Below the pieces are notes generated by a model that made no database searches, was not told where the DNA came from, and saw nothing but the letters and a program-made list of their open reading frames with translations. Below, one piece after another: positions 47,963-56,576 of a DNA stretch of 64,000 nucleotides. Positions within the stretch are counted from its first letter, which is position 1, and every line of letters begins with the position of its first letter. Source of the DNA: Nocardioides sp. SLBN-35 (GTDB lineage Bacteria; Actinomycetota; Actinomycetes; Propionibacteriales; Nocardioidaceae); NCBI RefSeq assembly GCF_006715725.1, contig NZ_VFNU01000001.1, positions 2,790,001 through 2,854,000 of the forward strand, given 5' to 3'. A program made the translations under genes and the position numbers.

Positions 47963-48897
47963 AGCGACTCCCTGCCGGTCAGCTCGAGGAACACGTCCTC
48001 GAGGTTGCGCTGGCCCAGCGACAGCGACTCGGGCAGCACGTCGTGGGCGGCGCACCAGGAGGCGACGGTGGCGAGCGTGGTGCTGTCGGCCGGACCCGAC
48101 AGCTGCAGGCTGAGCGGGTCGAGCACGGTCAGCTCGGTGCCGTCGCCCAGCGCGCGGACCAGCTCCTCGGGCGCACCCGGAGGGAAGGGCTGGGTGACGA
48201 CGATCCGGATCGTGGCGACGGTGCCGCCGCGGGTCAGCTCGAGCGGGGTGCCGCTGGCGACGAGGCGCCCGCGGTCCAAGATGTGCACCCGGTCGGCCAG
48301 CCGCTCGGCCTCCTCCAGGTAGTGCGTGGTCAGTACGACGGTCACCCCGTCGGCCCGCAGCTCCTCGAGCAGGTCCCACACGGCTCGCCGGATCTGCGGG
48401 TCCATGCCGGCGGTCGGCTCGTCGACGAACACCAGCTCCGGACGCCCGATCAGGGCGAGGGCCAGGCCCAGCCGCTGCTGCTGGCCACCCGAGAGTCGTC
48501 GGTACGGCGTGCGCCCGCACTCGTGCAGCGCCAGCCGCTCCATCAGCAGGCCCACGTCCTGGGGCCGGGCGTGCAGGCGGGCGAAGTGCTGGAGCATCTC
48601 CTCGGCCCGCGCGCCGCTCCAGGCGCCACCGGACTGCAGCATCACGCCGATCCGCGGCAGCAGCTCGGCCCGCTGGCGCACCGGGTCCAGGCCGAGCACC
48701 CGGACGGTGCCGCCCTGGGCCCGCCGGTAACCCTCGCAGGTCTCCAGGGTGGTGGTCTTTCCGGCCCCGTTGGGACCGAGGACGGCGGTGATGGTGCCGC
48801 GCTCGACAGTGAGCGACAGGCCGTCGACGGCGACCGTGTCGCCGTACCTCATCACCAGTCCGTCGACCTCGACAGCAAGGTCAGCAGCGTGAGGCAC
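47959..48897 (-). CDS. ABC transporter ATPase
   Basis: 312-residue ATPase of a DrrA/ABC-2 type exporter. Walker A GPNGAGKTTT, signature RLSGGQQQRLGLALA, Walker B ELVFVDEPTAGMD and the switch histidine in LTTHYLEEAERLAD are intact. The C-terminal ARIVV-like strand region ends NLEDVFLELTGRE as in DrrA proteins. TAGACT (complement of 48904-48909) ends 6 nt before the GTG, giving a leaderless ABC-ABC-ctaA operon. Confidence 0.88.
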   Translation of the reverse strand: MPHAADLAVEVDGLVMRYGDTVAVDGLSLTVERGTITAVLGPNGAGKTTTLETCEGYRRAQGGTVRVLGLDPVRQRAELLPRIGVMLQSGGAWSGARAEEMLQHFARLHARPQDVGLLMERLALHECGRTPYRRLSGGQQQRLGLALALIGRPELVFVDEPTAGMDPQIRRAVWDLLEELRADGVTVVLTTHYLEEAERLADRVHILDRGRLVASGTPLELTRGGTVATIRIVVTQPFPPGAPEELVRALGDGTELTVLDPLSLQLSGPADSTTLATVASWCAAHDVLPESLSLGQRNLEDVFLELTGRESL

Positions 48898-48920
48898 GGC
48901 GACAGTCTAGGAACGCCCGG

Positions 48921-50612
48921 TCAGAGCCCGTCCGGCAGGGCCACGGGTGCGAGGTCGGCGAACCTGTCCCCCGGACCGGGGTTGCCCGGGGCGCTGCCTC
49001 CGCCGAAGTGACGCACGACACCCCACACCGCGTTGAGGGCGGTGGTGACCGCGCCCTCGGCCCAGCCGGCGGTCCAGGAGATGTCGTCGCCGGCGAGGAA
49101 GATGCCGCGCCGGTGGGCGGGCAGGTCGTCCTGCACGAAGTGCGAGAACAGTCGCCGTTGGTAGCGGTAGTGGCCGGGCAGGTTGGCCTTGAACGCGCCC
49201 ATGAAGTTGGGGTCGGACTCCCACGACACGGTGATCGGGTCGCCGACGATGTGCGAGGCGATGTCGACGTCGGGATAGATCTTGCGCAGCGAGTGCAGCT
49301 GGAGCCGCACCCGCTCCTCGACCGGCAGCGCCAGCCACTTCAGCGCGTCGTCGTTCCACGTGTAGGACAGGCAGATCGAGGCGGCGCCGTCGTCCTCGAG
49401 GAGGTACGTCGCCCGGTTCAGCCGGTCGGTGAGCGTCATGCTCATCACGTCGCGCCCGGTGGCCGGGTCGACGTCCTTCCAGAACGGCCGGTCCACGCGC
49501 ACGAACGTCTTCGACGACTGCATGTAGTGGGTGCGCTCCATCGCCATCCACAGGTCGGGGGAGAAGAGCGACTCGTCGACGTCGATCCGCGCGGACAGCA
49601 GCCAGACCTGGCAGGTGACCACCACGGCGTCGTAGGAGCGGGTGCTGCCCCAGCGGTCGGTGACCTCGAACCGCCCGTCGTCGGACCCGTCACGGGCGAT
49701 CCGGGCCACCCCGGGCAGCGGGGAGCCGCCGTGCAGGCTCTCCAGCGAGGTACCGGCCGGCCAGTGCGCGCACTCCGGCGTGTCCTGCCACAGCCCGACG
49801 GGCAGCTGCTGGGCGCCGCCGTGGATCATCTGGTGGTCCTCGTCGGCGTTGGTGAAGATCACCCGGAGGATCTCGAGCATCGAGTTCGGGAAGTCGGTGT
49901 CCCAGCCGCCGGTGCCGAAGCCGACCTGGCCGAACACCTCGCGGTGCCGGAAGCTGCGCGAGCCGAACGCCTTGGAGTTGGCGAGGAAGCCGGAGAAGGT
50001 CTCCTCGTCGAGGCTGAGGACCAGCTCGTTCCACAGCTCCTTGAGCCGGGGCACGTCGCGCCCCGCAATCGCGCGCTGGGCGTCGGCGAAGCCGATCTCG
50101 CCGAGGGCCTCGTGCCACGCGTCGGCGACGTCCTTGAGGAAGTCCGGCAGGTCGTCGTACCCGCGGGCGTAGAAGGACTCGCCGCCCAGCTCGACGACCG
50201 TGCTCGGGGTCGCCTCGGACAGCGGGTTCGGGAACGGCGAGGTGCGCAGACCGAGGTGGTCGATGTAGTGGAACAGGGCCCGCGATGAGAGTGGGAAGCG
50301 CATCCCGCCGAGCTCGGCGACGGGTCCGTGCGGACCGCCGAACGGCTGCGAGCGCAGCCGCCCACCGATCCGGTCGGCCTCGTAGACGACCGGCCTGAGG
50401 CCCAGGCGCATCAGCTCGTAGGCGGTGACCATGCCCGAGAGGCCGCCACCGATGATCGCGACCTCGCGGCCGTGGTTCTCGGCGGGGACCGAGCCGAGGC
50501 CGTCGGGGTGGGCCAGGTGCTCGTCGTACTCGAACGGGAAGTCGGGGCCGAGCATCGTCACCGGCGCCGGGACGGTGTGGGCCGGGTCGGGCGTGGTCTG
50601 TCCGGTCGTCAT
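48921..50612 (-). CDS. Flavin amino-acid 2-monooxygenase/oxidase (Trp/Phe type)
   Basis: 563-residue FAD-dependent amine-oxidase-fold protein. IIGGGLSGMVTAYELMRLG (about 52-70), EADRIGGRLRSQPFG and C-terminal GDDISWTAGWAEGAVTTALNAVWG bind FAD. The length and the opening FPFEYDEHLAHPDGLGSVP resemble actinobacterial tryptophan/phenylalanine 2-monooxygenases, which decarboxylate an amino acid to an amide. It overlaps the C-N hydrolase by ATGA, which fits a two-step amino acid to amide to acid conversion. A plain L-amino-acid oxidase is the main alternative. Confidence 0.8.
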   Translation of the reverse strand: MTTGQTTPDPAHTVPAPVTMLGPDFPFEYDEHLAHPDGLGSVPAENHGREVAIIGGGLSGMVTAYELMRLGLRPVVYEADRIGGRLRSQPFGGPHGPVAELGGMRFPLSSRALFHYIDHLGLRTSPFPNPLSEATPSTVVELGGESFYARGYDDLPDFLKDVADAWHEALGEIGFADAQRAIAGRDVPRLKELWNELVLSLDEETFSGFLANSKAFGSRSFRHREVFGQVGFGTGGWDTDFPNSMLEILRVIFTNADEDHQMIHGGAQQLPVGLWQDTPECAHWPAGTSLESLHGGSPLPGVARIARDGSDDGRFEVTDRWGSTRSYDAVVVTCQVWLLSARIDVDESLFSPDLWMAMERTHYMQSSKTFVRVDRPFWKDVDPATGRDVMSMTLTDRLNRATYLLEDDGAASICLSYTWNDDALKWLALPVEERVRLQLHSLRKIYPDVDIASHIVGDPITVSWESDPNFMGAFKANLPGHYRYQRRLFSHFVQDDLPAHRRGIFLAGDDISWTAGWAEGAVTTALNAVWGVVRHFGGGSAPGNPGPGDRFADLAPVALPDGL

Positions 50613-51427
50613 CGGGTCAGGCCTCCGTAGACCTCGGGCCGGCGGTCGGCCAGGTGGGTGTTGGCGCGGCGCGCGTCGTCGAGCGCGGCGGAGGTGAGGG
50701 TGCCGACCACGAGGCCGGCCCGGTCGTCCGCGCGGGCGAGGTCGACGCCGTCGGGGCCGACGACGCAGCTCAGCCCGGTGTAGGTCAGGTCGTTCTCGGA
50801 GCCGGCCCGGTTCGCGTAGGCCACGGCCATCTGGTTCTCGAAGGCACGGGCCGGGACGATCAGCGTGCTGACCGCGTCGTACGGCGCCATCAGGGCGGTC
50901 GGGCAGGCCAGGAGGTCGGCACCGGCGAGGGCCACCATCCGCACCTGCTCGGGGAACTCGACGTCGTAGCAGACCAGGAGCCCGACCCGGTACCCGTCGA
51001 CCTCGCCGACCGCAGGCGTCCCGTCGCCGGGGACGTAGGCGCCGGCCTCGTCGGGACCGTAGAGGTGCGCCTTGCGGTGCCGGGCCAGCACGGTGCCGTC
51101 GCGGTCGACGAGCTCGGCGGCGATGTGGACCTGCTCGCCGTCGCGCTCGGGCCAGCTCCATGCGATCGCCAAGCCGTGCTTGCGGGCGATCTCCGCGACG
51201 GCGGCCGCCATCGGGCCGCCGGCGGGCTCGGCCAGCTCGGCGGCCTGCGGGGCGATGTCGTAGCCGGTGAGGGTCAGCTCGGGGCACACGAGCAGGCGGG
51301 CGCCCGCGAAGGCGGCCTCGGCGGCAGTGGCGTCGAGGGAAGCGAGGGCGGCGGGTACGTCGAGCAGCGGCCCGTCGGGCTGCCAGGCGGCGACGACCAG
51401 CGCGTCGGCACGGGGGGTGTCGGTCAC
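50609..51427 (-). CDS. Nitrilase-superfamily C-N hydrolase coupled to the monooxygenase
   Basis: 272-residue hydrolase. E-K-C site: VCPELTLTGYD (Glu), ARHRKAHLYGPDE (Lys) and LLVCYDVEFPE (Cys). This is the canonical order of nitrilase-superfamily amidases. GTG 51427 follows TAGTCT (complement of 51434-51439) by 6 nt. It is first in the hydrolase-monooxygenase operon downstream of the Lrp gene. Likely substrate is the arylacetamide-type product of the monooxygenase (inference). Confidence 0.83.
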   Translation of the reverse strand: MTDTPRADALVVAAWQPDGPLLDVPAALASLDATAAEAAFAGARLLVCPELTLTGYDIAPQAAELAEPAGGPMAAAVAEIARKHGLAIAWSWPERDGEQVHIAAELVDRDGTVLARHRKAHLYGPDEAGAYVPGDGTPAVGEVDGYRVGLLVCYDVEFPEQVRMVALAGADLLACPTALMAPYDAVSTLIVPARAFENQMAVAYANRAGSENDLTYTGLSCVVGPDGVDLARADDRAGLVVGTLTSAALDDARRANTHLADRRPEVYGGLTR

Positions 51428-51487
51428 CCGACAAGACTAGGAACGCGGCGGCACAAGATCGAGGCGTGCACGTTGCTCGCTTGCGAC

Positions 51488-51531
51488 GATCCGTTGCGCC
51501 GATCTCACCGTCTGCAGTGATCTGTTGCGCC
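51488..51531. promoter_or_regulatory. Direct repeats upstream of the hydrolase-monooxygenase operon
   Basis: GATCCGTTGCGCC (51488-51500) and GATCTGTTGCGCC (51519-51531) are 13-mers 31 bp apart, three helical turns, so they lie on one DNA face. They sit about 50-90 bp upstream of the minus-strand -10. A GTTGCG also lies at 52011-52016 before the Lrp gene. Candidate Lrp sites. Confidence 0.55.
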
Positions 51532-51544
51532 ACCGGGCGAGGAT

Positions 51545-52009
51545 TCAGTCGGGAAGGCTGCCCTGCTCGCGTCGTACCAGCGGCGAGAGCACCAGCTCGC
51601 TCCTGGTGCGGGCAACGAACGGCTCGCCGGCGATCCGCTCCACGACCTGCTCGAAGTGCCGGATGTCGGAGGCGTGGATGTGCAGGATCGCGTCCGCCTC
51701 CCCGGTGACCGTCGACGCGGAGACCACCTCGGGCACGTGGTCCACCGCCGCCAGGATCTCCGCCGGCGTCGTCGAGCCCTGGCAGTAGATCGACACGTAG
51801 CCCTCGGTCGACCAGCCGACCACCGCCGGGTCGACCCGCACGGTGAAGCCGGTGATCGCGCCCGACGCCACCAGGCGGTCCACCCGCCGCTTGACGGCCG
51901 GCGCGGACAGCCCGACCCGGTGTCCGATCTGCGCGAACGTGGCGCGGCCGTCCTCCAGGAGGGCGCCGACGATCAGGCGGTCGAGCTGGTCGAGCTGCAT
52001 GCGGGTCAT
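51545..52009 (-). CDS. Lrp/AsnC-family regulator
   Basis: 154-residue feast/famine regulator. N-terminal HTH (LDRLIVGALLEDGRATFAQIGHRVGLSAPAVKRRVDRL, residues about 6-45 in part) and a C-terminal RAM domain (EVVSASTVTGEADAILHIHA). It lies upstream of and parallel to the hydrolase-monooxygenase pair with 117 bp between, a context expected of an amino-acid-sensing activator of that operon. It diverges from a small membrane-protein gene over 34 bp. Confidence 0.85.
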   Translation of the reverse strand: MTRMQLDQLDRLIVGALLEDGRATFAQIGHRVGLSAPAVKRRVDRLVASGAITGFTVRVDPAVVGWSTEGYVSIYCQGSTTPAEILAAVDHVPEVVSASTVTGEADAILHIHASDIRHFEQVVERIAGEPFVARTRSELVLSPLVRREQGSLPD

Positions 52010-52043
52010 TGTTGCGGAACGTCACCGGTCTACGCTGACCGCC

Positions 52044-52409
52044 GTGAATCCCTGGCTGTACGGCGTCGCGCTGGTCCTCGCGGGCGCCCTCGCCGTCCTC
52101 CTCGTGGTCGACCTGGTCCGCGACCGGGCCGCGCAGGACTCCCACTTCATCGGTCTGGCCGTGGTCGAGGTCGTGATGCTCGTCCAGCTGGTCGGGGGAG
52201 TGGTCGCCCTGGCCCGCACCGAGCGCGACATCGAGGGCGCGGTGTTCGTCAGCTACCTGGTCACCAACCTGCTGGTCCCGGTCGTCGCCGCCTTCTTCGC
52301 ACTCGCGGAGCGCTCCCGGGTCGGTACGACGATCCTGCTGCTCGGCGTGGCGACCGTCGCGGGCCTCGAGGCCCGGCTGTGGGACGTGTGGAGTGGTCCG
52401 GGTGCCTGA
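52044..52409 (+). CDS. Small membrane protein, four predicted helices
   Basis: 121-residue integral membrane protein of unknown function. Four hydrophobic segments are visible (about 4-24, 34-55, 66-90, 96-112). TACGCT (52031-52036) ends 7 nt before the GTG, so leaderless. The final bases overlap the start of the following membrane-protein gene, which is probably its partner. Confidence 0.65.
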   Translation: MNPWLYGVALVLAGALAVLLVVDLVRDRAAQDSHFIGLAVVEVVMLVQLVGGVVALARTERDIEGAVFVSYLVTNLLVPVVAAFFALAERSRVGTTILLLGVATVAGLEARLWDVWSGPGA

Positions 52410-52821
52410 CCGATCCGCACAGCCGTCACATCCCCTCTCCCAGGGCTGGGGCCGCGCCCTCGTCTTCGTCTACGGCCTGTTCGCCGTCGCCGCCACCGGC
52501 CGCTCGGCGGTCCAGCTCGGCATGGAGCCCGACAAGGCACCGCTGGCGTACTCCCTCTCGCTCGTGGCCGCGGTCCTCTACCTGGTCGCGACCACCTGCC
52601 TGCTCCTCGGCGGCAGCACCGGCTGGCGGGTGGCCGGGATCGCGGTGACCATCGAGCTGCTCGGCGTGCTCTCTGTCGGCACGCTCAGCTATCTCGCCAC
52701 GGACCTGTTCCCCGACAAGACCGTCTGGTCGCACTTCGGCCAGGGCTACGGCTTCCTGCCGCTCGTGCTGCCCTTCGCCGGGCTGGCCTGGTTGCGCCAC
52801 ACGAGTCCCGCGCGCAGTTAG
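52402..52821 (+). CDS. Small membrane protein, partner of the preceding one
   Basis: About 139 residues from GTG 52402 (in-frame GTG 52393 adds three). Four hydrophobic helices with a loop FPDKTVWSHFGQGYGF. It overlaps the previous gene by 8 bp. No family recognised. Downstream are twin palindromes (52838-52900) and then the suf operon. Confidence 0.6.
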   Translation: MPDRSAQPSHPLSQGWGRALVFVYGLFAVAATGRSAVQLGMEPDKAPLAYSLSLVAAVLYLVATTCLLLGGSTGWRVAGIAVTIELLGVLSVGTLSYLATDLFPDKTVWSHFGQGYGFLPLVLPFAGLAWLRHTSPARS

Positions 52822-52837
52822 TGGCCGGTCGGAGTGC

Positions 52838-52900
52838 TGCGGTTTGGTCCCAAACCGCAACATTCGGGGCCGAAAACCTGCGGTTTGGGACCAAACCGCA
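52838..52900. repeat. Pair of 22-bp palindromes, mutual reverse complements
   Basis: TGCGGTTTGG-TC-CCAAACCGCA (52838-52859) and TGCGGTTTGG-GA-CCAAACCGCA (52879-52900), starts 41 bp apart. Each has perfect 10-bp arms. The central dinucleotides are complementary (TC and GA), so the two are exact reverse complements. They lie between the membrane-protein pair and sufR and may act as terminators. Confidence 0.85.
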
Positions 52901-52924
52901 ACAATTCCGGCGCCGACCCAGCGG

Positions 52925-52953
52925 GTGAGGCAGGCCTGAGTAAGCCTTACCTT
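52925..52953 (+). promoter_or_regulatory. Candidate suf operon promoter
   Basis: GTGAGG (52925-52930) and TACCTT (52948-52953), 17-bp spacer; the -35 is poor. It overlaps the odd palindrome GTAAGCCTTAC. Confidence 0.35.
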
Positions 52954-52980
52954 CCTTGAACCGCCGGAATCAATAACGGC

Positions 52981-52995
52981 ACACTGCTGTTGTGG
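52981..52995. promoter_or_regulatory. Inverted repeat before sufR, candidate SufR operator
   Basis: ACACT-GCTGT-TGTGG, imperfect dyad just before the sufR start. It overlaps GTG 52992, favouring ATG 53001 as start. An element of similar form is recalled for mycobacterial SufR, without certainty. Confidence 0.4.
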
Positions 52996-53000
52996 AATTC

Positions 53001-53660
53001 ATGACCGAGACCGACCAGCCGACGCGGCAGCGCGTCGCGCGGGCGATCCTGGTCAACGGTCCGTCCACCGCGGCGGCGCTCGCCGAGCGCCTCGAGCTGA
53101 CGCCCGCGGCCGTGCGGCGCCACCTCGACCAGCTGCTCGCCGAGGGCGCGGTCGACGCCCGCGACCCCCGTCCGGTGGGCTCGCGCGGCCGGGGCCGGCC
53201 GGCCAAGGTGTTCGCGCTCACCGAGCGTGGCCGCGACGCCTTCGACCAGCAGTACGACGACCTGGCCACCGAGGCGCTCCGCTTCCTGGCCGAGACCGGC
53301 GGCGACGACGCCGTCCGGGCCTTCGCCGAGCGGCGGGCGTCGTTCATCGAGGAGAAGTTCCCGGTCGTCGCCGCCGCCAACCCGGGTGCGTCGCCCGCGC
53401 AGGTGCTGGCGCTGGTGTTCTCCGACGAGGGGTACGCCGCCGCCGTGCGCGAGCTGCCGGTCGTGGGGGAGCAGCTGTGCCAGCAGCACTGCCCGGTCTC
53501 CCACGTCGCCCACGAGTTCCCCCAGCTGTGCGAGGCCGAGACCGAGGCCATCGGCCGGGTCCTCGGCACCCACGTCCAGCGCCTGGCCACCATCGCCCAC
53601 GGCGACGGGGTGTGCACCACGTGCATCCCCTCAACACAGAAGGAGCAGGTCACGCCATGA
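53001..53660 (+). CDS. sufR: Fe-S cluster-sensing repressor SufR
   Basis: 219-residue DeoR/ArsR-type winged-helix regulator. HTH in [26 protein letters not shown] with RGRGRPAK wing. Cysteines in [18 protein letters not shown] and the C-terminal CTTC can bind a [4Fe-4S] cluster, as known for SufR, which represses suf genes when cluster supply is adequate. ATG 53001 chosen over GTG 52992. It overlaps sufB by ATGA and leads the operon. Confidence 0.9.
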   Translation: MTETDQPTRQRVARAILVNGPSTAAALAERLELTPAAVRRHLDQLLAEGAVDARDPRPVGSRGRGRPAKVFALTERGRDAFDQQYDDLATEALRFLAETGGDDAVRAFAERRASFIEEKFPVVAAANPGASPAQVLALVFSDEGYAAAVRELPVVGEQLCQQHCPVSHVAHEFPQLCEAETEAIGRVLGTHVQRLATIAHGDGVCTTCIPSTQKEQVTP

Positions 53661-55075
53661 CCTCGATCGAAGAGCTGAACCCCGAGCTCAAGGGGATCGG
53701 TCGCTACGACTTCGGCTGGTCCGACAAGAACGACGTCGGTGCCAACGCGAAGCGCGGCCTCAACGAGGACGTCGTACGGGACATCTCCTCGAAGAAGAGC
53801 GAGCCGGGCTGGATGCTCGACCTGCGCCTGAAGGGCCTCAAGCTCTTCGACCGCAAGCCGATGCCGACCTGGGGCTCCGACCTCAGCGCGATCGACTTCG
53901 ACAACATCAAGTACTTCGTGCGGTCCACCGAGAAGCAGGCCCAGAGCTGGGAGGACCTGCCCGAGGACATCAAGAACACCTACGACAAGCTCGGCATCCC
54001 GGAGGCGGAGAAGCAGCGCCTGGTCGCCGGCGTCGCCGCGCAGTACGAGTCGGAGGTCGTCTACCACCAGATCCGCGAGGACCTGGAGGAGCAGGGCGTC
54101 CTCTTCCTCGACACCGACACCGCGCTGAAGGAGCACGAGGAGCTCTTCAAGGAGTACTTCGGCACCGTCATCCCCGTCGGTGACAACAAGTTCTCCGCGC
54201 TCAACACCTCGGTGTGGTCGGGTGGCTCCTTCATCTACGTCCCCAAGGGTGTGCACGTCGACATCCCGCTGCAGGCCTACTTCCGGATCAACACCGAGAA
54301 CATGGGCCAGTTCGAGCGGACGCTGATCATCGTCGACGAGGACGCCTACGTGCACTACGTCGAGGGCTGCACCGCGCCGATCTACTCGTCGGACTCGCTG
54401 CACTCCGCGGTCGTCGAGATCATCGTCAAGAAGGGCGGCCGCTGCCGCTACACGACCATCCAGAACTGGTCGAACAACGTCTACAACCTCGTCACCAAGC
54501 GCGCGGTCTGCGAGGCGGGCGCGACGATGGAGTGGGTCGACGGCAACATCGGCTCCAAGGTCACCATGAAGTACCCCGCCGTCTACCTGATGGGCGAGCA
54601 CGCCAAGGGCGAGACGCTGTCGATCGCGTTCGCCGGCGAGGGCCAGCACCAGGACGCCGGCGCGAAGATGGTCCACGCCGCGCCCCACACGTCCTCCTCG
54701 ATCCTCAGCAAGTCGGTCGCCCGCGGTGGCGGTCGTACGTCCTACCGCGGCCTGATCCAGGTCAACGAGGGCGCCTACGGGTCGAAGTCCAACGTGCTGT
54801 GCGACGCGCTGCTGGTCGACCAGATCAGCCGCTCCGACACCTACCCGTACGTCGACATCCGCGAGGACGACGTGTCGATGGGCCACGAGGCGTCCGTCTC
54901 GAAGGTCTCCGACGACCAGCTGTTCTACCTCATGTCGCGTGGCATGGAGCAGGACGAGGCGATGGCGATGATCGTGCGCGGCTTCGTCGAGCCGATCGCC
55001 AAGGAGCTCCCCATGGAGTACGCCCTCGAGCTGAACCGACTGATCGAGCTGCAGATGGAAGGTGCCGTCGGCTGA
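53657..55075 (+). CDS. sufB: Fe-S cluster scaffold SufB
   Basis: 472-residue SufB. The beta-helix core includes [36 protein letters not shown] and the C-terminal [14 protein letters not shown] with the scaffold cysteine and a [14 protein letters not shown] loop. Unlike the mycobacterial gene, no intein interrupts it. AGGAG at 53641-53645 is ahead of the ATG. Confidence 0.96.
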   Translation: MTSIEELNPELKGIGRYDFGWSDKNDVGANAKRGLNEDVVRDISSKKSEPGWMLDLRLKGLKLFDRKPMPTWGSDLSAIDFDNIKYFVRSTEKQAQSWEDLPEDIKNTYDKLGIPEAEKQRLVAGVAAQYESEVVYHQIREDLEEQGVLFLDTDTALKEHEELFKEYFGTVIPVGDNKFSALNTSVWSGGSFIYVPKGVHVDIPLQAYFRINTENMGQFERTLIIVDEDAYVHYVEGCTAPIYSSDSLHSAVVEIIVKKGGRCRYTTIQNWSNNVYNLVTKRAVCEAGATMEWVDGNIGSKVTMKYPAVYLMGEHAKGETLSIAFAGEGQHQDAGAKMVHAAPHTSSSILSKSVARGGGRTSYRGLIQVNEGAYGSKSNVLCDALLVDQISRSDTYPYVDIREDDVSMGHEASVSKVSDDQLFYLMSRGMEQDEAMAMIVRGFVEPIAKELPMEYALELNRLIELQMEGAVG

Positions 55076-56244
55076 TGACTGCCGAAGTTCTCGAAGGTGC
55101 TCTCGAGAAGGTCGAGAGCCACCTCCACCCCGAAGGATCCTTCGACGTCGACGCCCACGAGGTGCCGACCGGTCGTGAGGAGATCTGGCGGTTCACGCCG
55201 CTCAAGCGGCTGCGCGGGGTCCACACGGACGCCGCGCTGGACGGCTCGTCGTTCAAGGTCGAGGCCGACCTCGCCGACGGCGTGACCGCCCGCACCGTCG
55301 CCGCTGCGGACTCGCGGCGCGGCTCGTCGGGCTTCGTCCCGCTCGACCGGATCTCCGCCCGCGTCTGGGAGGCCGCGAGCTCGGTCTACGAGGTCGAGAT
55401 CCCCGAGGAGGCCGTCGTCGAGGGCGCCTCGACGATCCGGCTCACCGGCACGGGCACCGACCACGCCACGGCCGCGCACCTGCTGGTGCGCGCCGGACGG
55501 TTCAGCAAGGCCACCGTGGTGGTCGTCTACTCCGGGTCCGCGACCTGGGCTGAGAACATCGAGGTCGTCGTCGAGGACGGCGCCGACCTGACGTTCGTCA
55601 CGGTGCAGGACTGGGAGGACGACGCGGTCCACGTCGTCAGCCAGCGTGCCCGGATCGGTCGCGACGCCGCCCTCAAGCACGTCGCCGTCACCTTCGGTGG
55701 CGACGTGGTGCGCAGCGACAGCACCGCCGACTACGCCGGACCGGGTGGCTCCTACGAGGGTCTCGGTCTCTACTTCGCCGACGCCGGCCAGCACATCGAG
55801 CACCGCCTGTTCGTCGACCACACCGCGCCGCGGACCAAGTCCAACGTGGTCTACAAGGGCGCGCTGCAGGGCGAGAAGGCGCACACCGTGTGGATCGGCA
55901 ACGTGCTGATCCGCAAGGTCGCCGAGGGCATCGAGACCTACGAGGAGAACCGCAACCTGGTCCTCTCCGACGGCTGCCAGGCCGACTCGGTCCCCAACCT
56001 GGAGATCGAGACCGGCGAGATCGAGGGTGCGGGGCACGCCTCCGCGACGGCCCGCTTCGACGACGAGCAGCTGTTCTACCTGCGCTCGCGCGGCATCTCC
56101 GAGAAGGAGGCGCAGCGCCTGGTGGTGCACGGGTTCTTCAACGACCTGATCCGCAAGATCGACGTCCCGGAGATCGAGGAGAAGCTCCTCACCACCGTCG
56201 AGGCCGAGCTCGCCAAGAACGTGCTGCGCGAGGTCGGGCAGTGA
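55075..56244 (+). CDS. sufD: Fe-S cluster assembly protein SufD
   Basis: 389-residue SufD that pairs with SufB in the SufBC2D complex. RFTPLKRLRGVH near the N-terminus, then beta-helix strands ending DHTAPRTKSNVVYKGALQG and ESGEIEGAGHASATARFDDEQLF-like IEGAGHASATARFD. It overlaps sufB by one base and the next gene by four. Confidence 0.94.
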   Translation: MTAEVLEGALEKVESHLHPEGSFDVDAHEVPTGREEIWRFTPLKRLRGVHTDAALDGSSFKVEADLADGVTARTVAAADSRRGSSGFVPLDRISARVWEAASSVYEVEIPEEAVVEGASTIRLTGTGTDHATAAHLLVRAGRFSKATVVVVYSGSATWAENIEVVVEDGADLTFVTVQDWEDDAVHVVSQRARIGRDAALKHVAVTFGGDVVRSDSTADYAGPGGSYEGLGLYFADAGQHIEHRLFVDHTAPRTKSNVVYKGALQGEKAHTVWIGNVLIRKVAEGIETYEENRNLVLSDGCQADSVPNLEIETGEIEGAGHASATARFDDEQLFYLRSRGISEKEAQRLVVHGFFNDLIRKIDVPEIEEKLLTTVEAELAKNVLREVGQ

Positions 56245-56576
56245 GCTTCGAACGCGCCTGCTCGCTGGCCGACGTACCGGCCGACGAGGCCCTCGCGGTC
56301 ACCGTCGACCGCTACGACGTCGCCATCGCCCGCGACGGCGACGAGGTCTTCGCCCTGCAGGACCTGTGCTCGCACGCGGCCGTCCAGCTGAGCGAGGGCG
56401 AGGTCGCCGACTGCACCATCGAGTGCTGGCTGCACGGGTCGACCTTCGACCTGCGCACCGGCAAGCCCACCAGCCTCCCGGCGACCGAACCGGTCGCCAC
56501 CTTCCCTGTCGAAGTGCGTGACGGCGACATCTACGTCGACGTCACCACGACCCTGAACGGAGTCACCCCCGCATGA
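56241..56576 (+). CDS. Rieske-type ferredoxin within the suf operon
   Basis: 111-residue soluble NirD/BphA3-like Rieske ferredoxin. CSHAAVQL and CWLHGSTFD supply two Cys and two His ligands. Its position between sufD and sufC is common in actinobacteria and suggests it delivers electrons for cluster assembly. GTG start overlaps sufD (GTGA) and its stop overlaps sufC (ATGA). Confidence 0.88.
   Translation: MSFERACSLADVPADEALAVTVDRYDVAIARDGDEVFALQDLCSHAAVQLSEGEVADCTIECWLHGSTFDLRTGKPTSLPATEPVATFPVEVRDGDIYVDVTTTLNGVTPA

Noticed and set aside
53657-55075. Intein in SufB, as in Mycobacterium tuberculosis
   Set aside because: The 472-residue length and continuous sequence leave no room for one.
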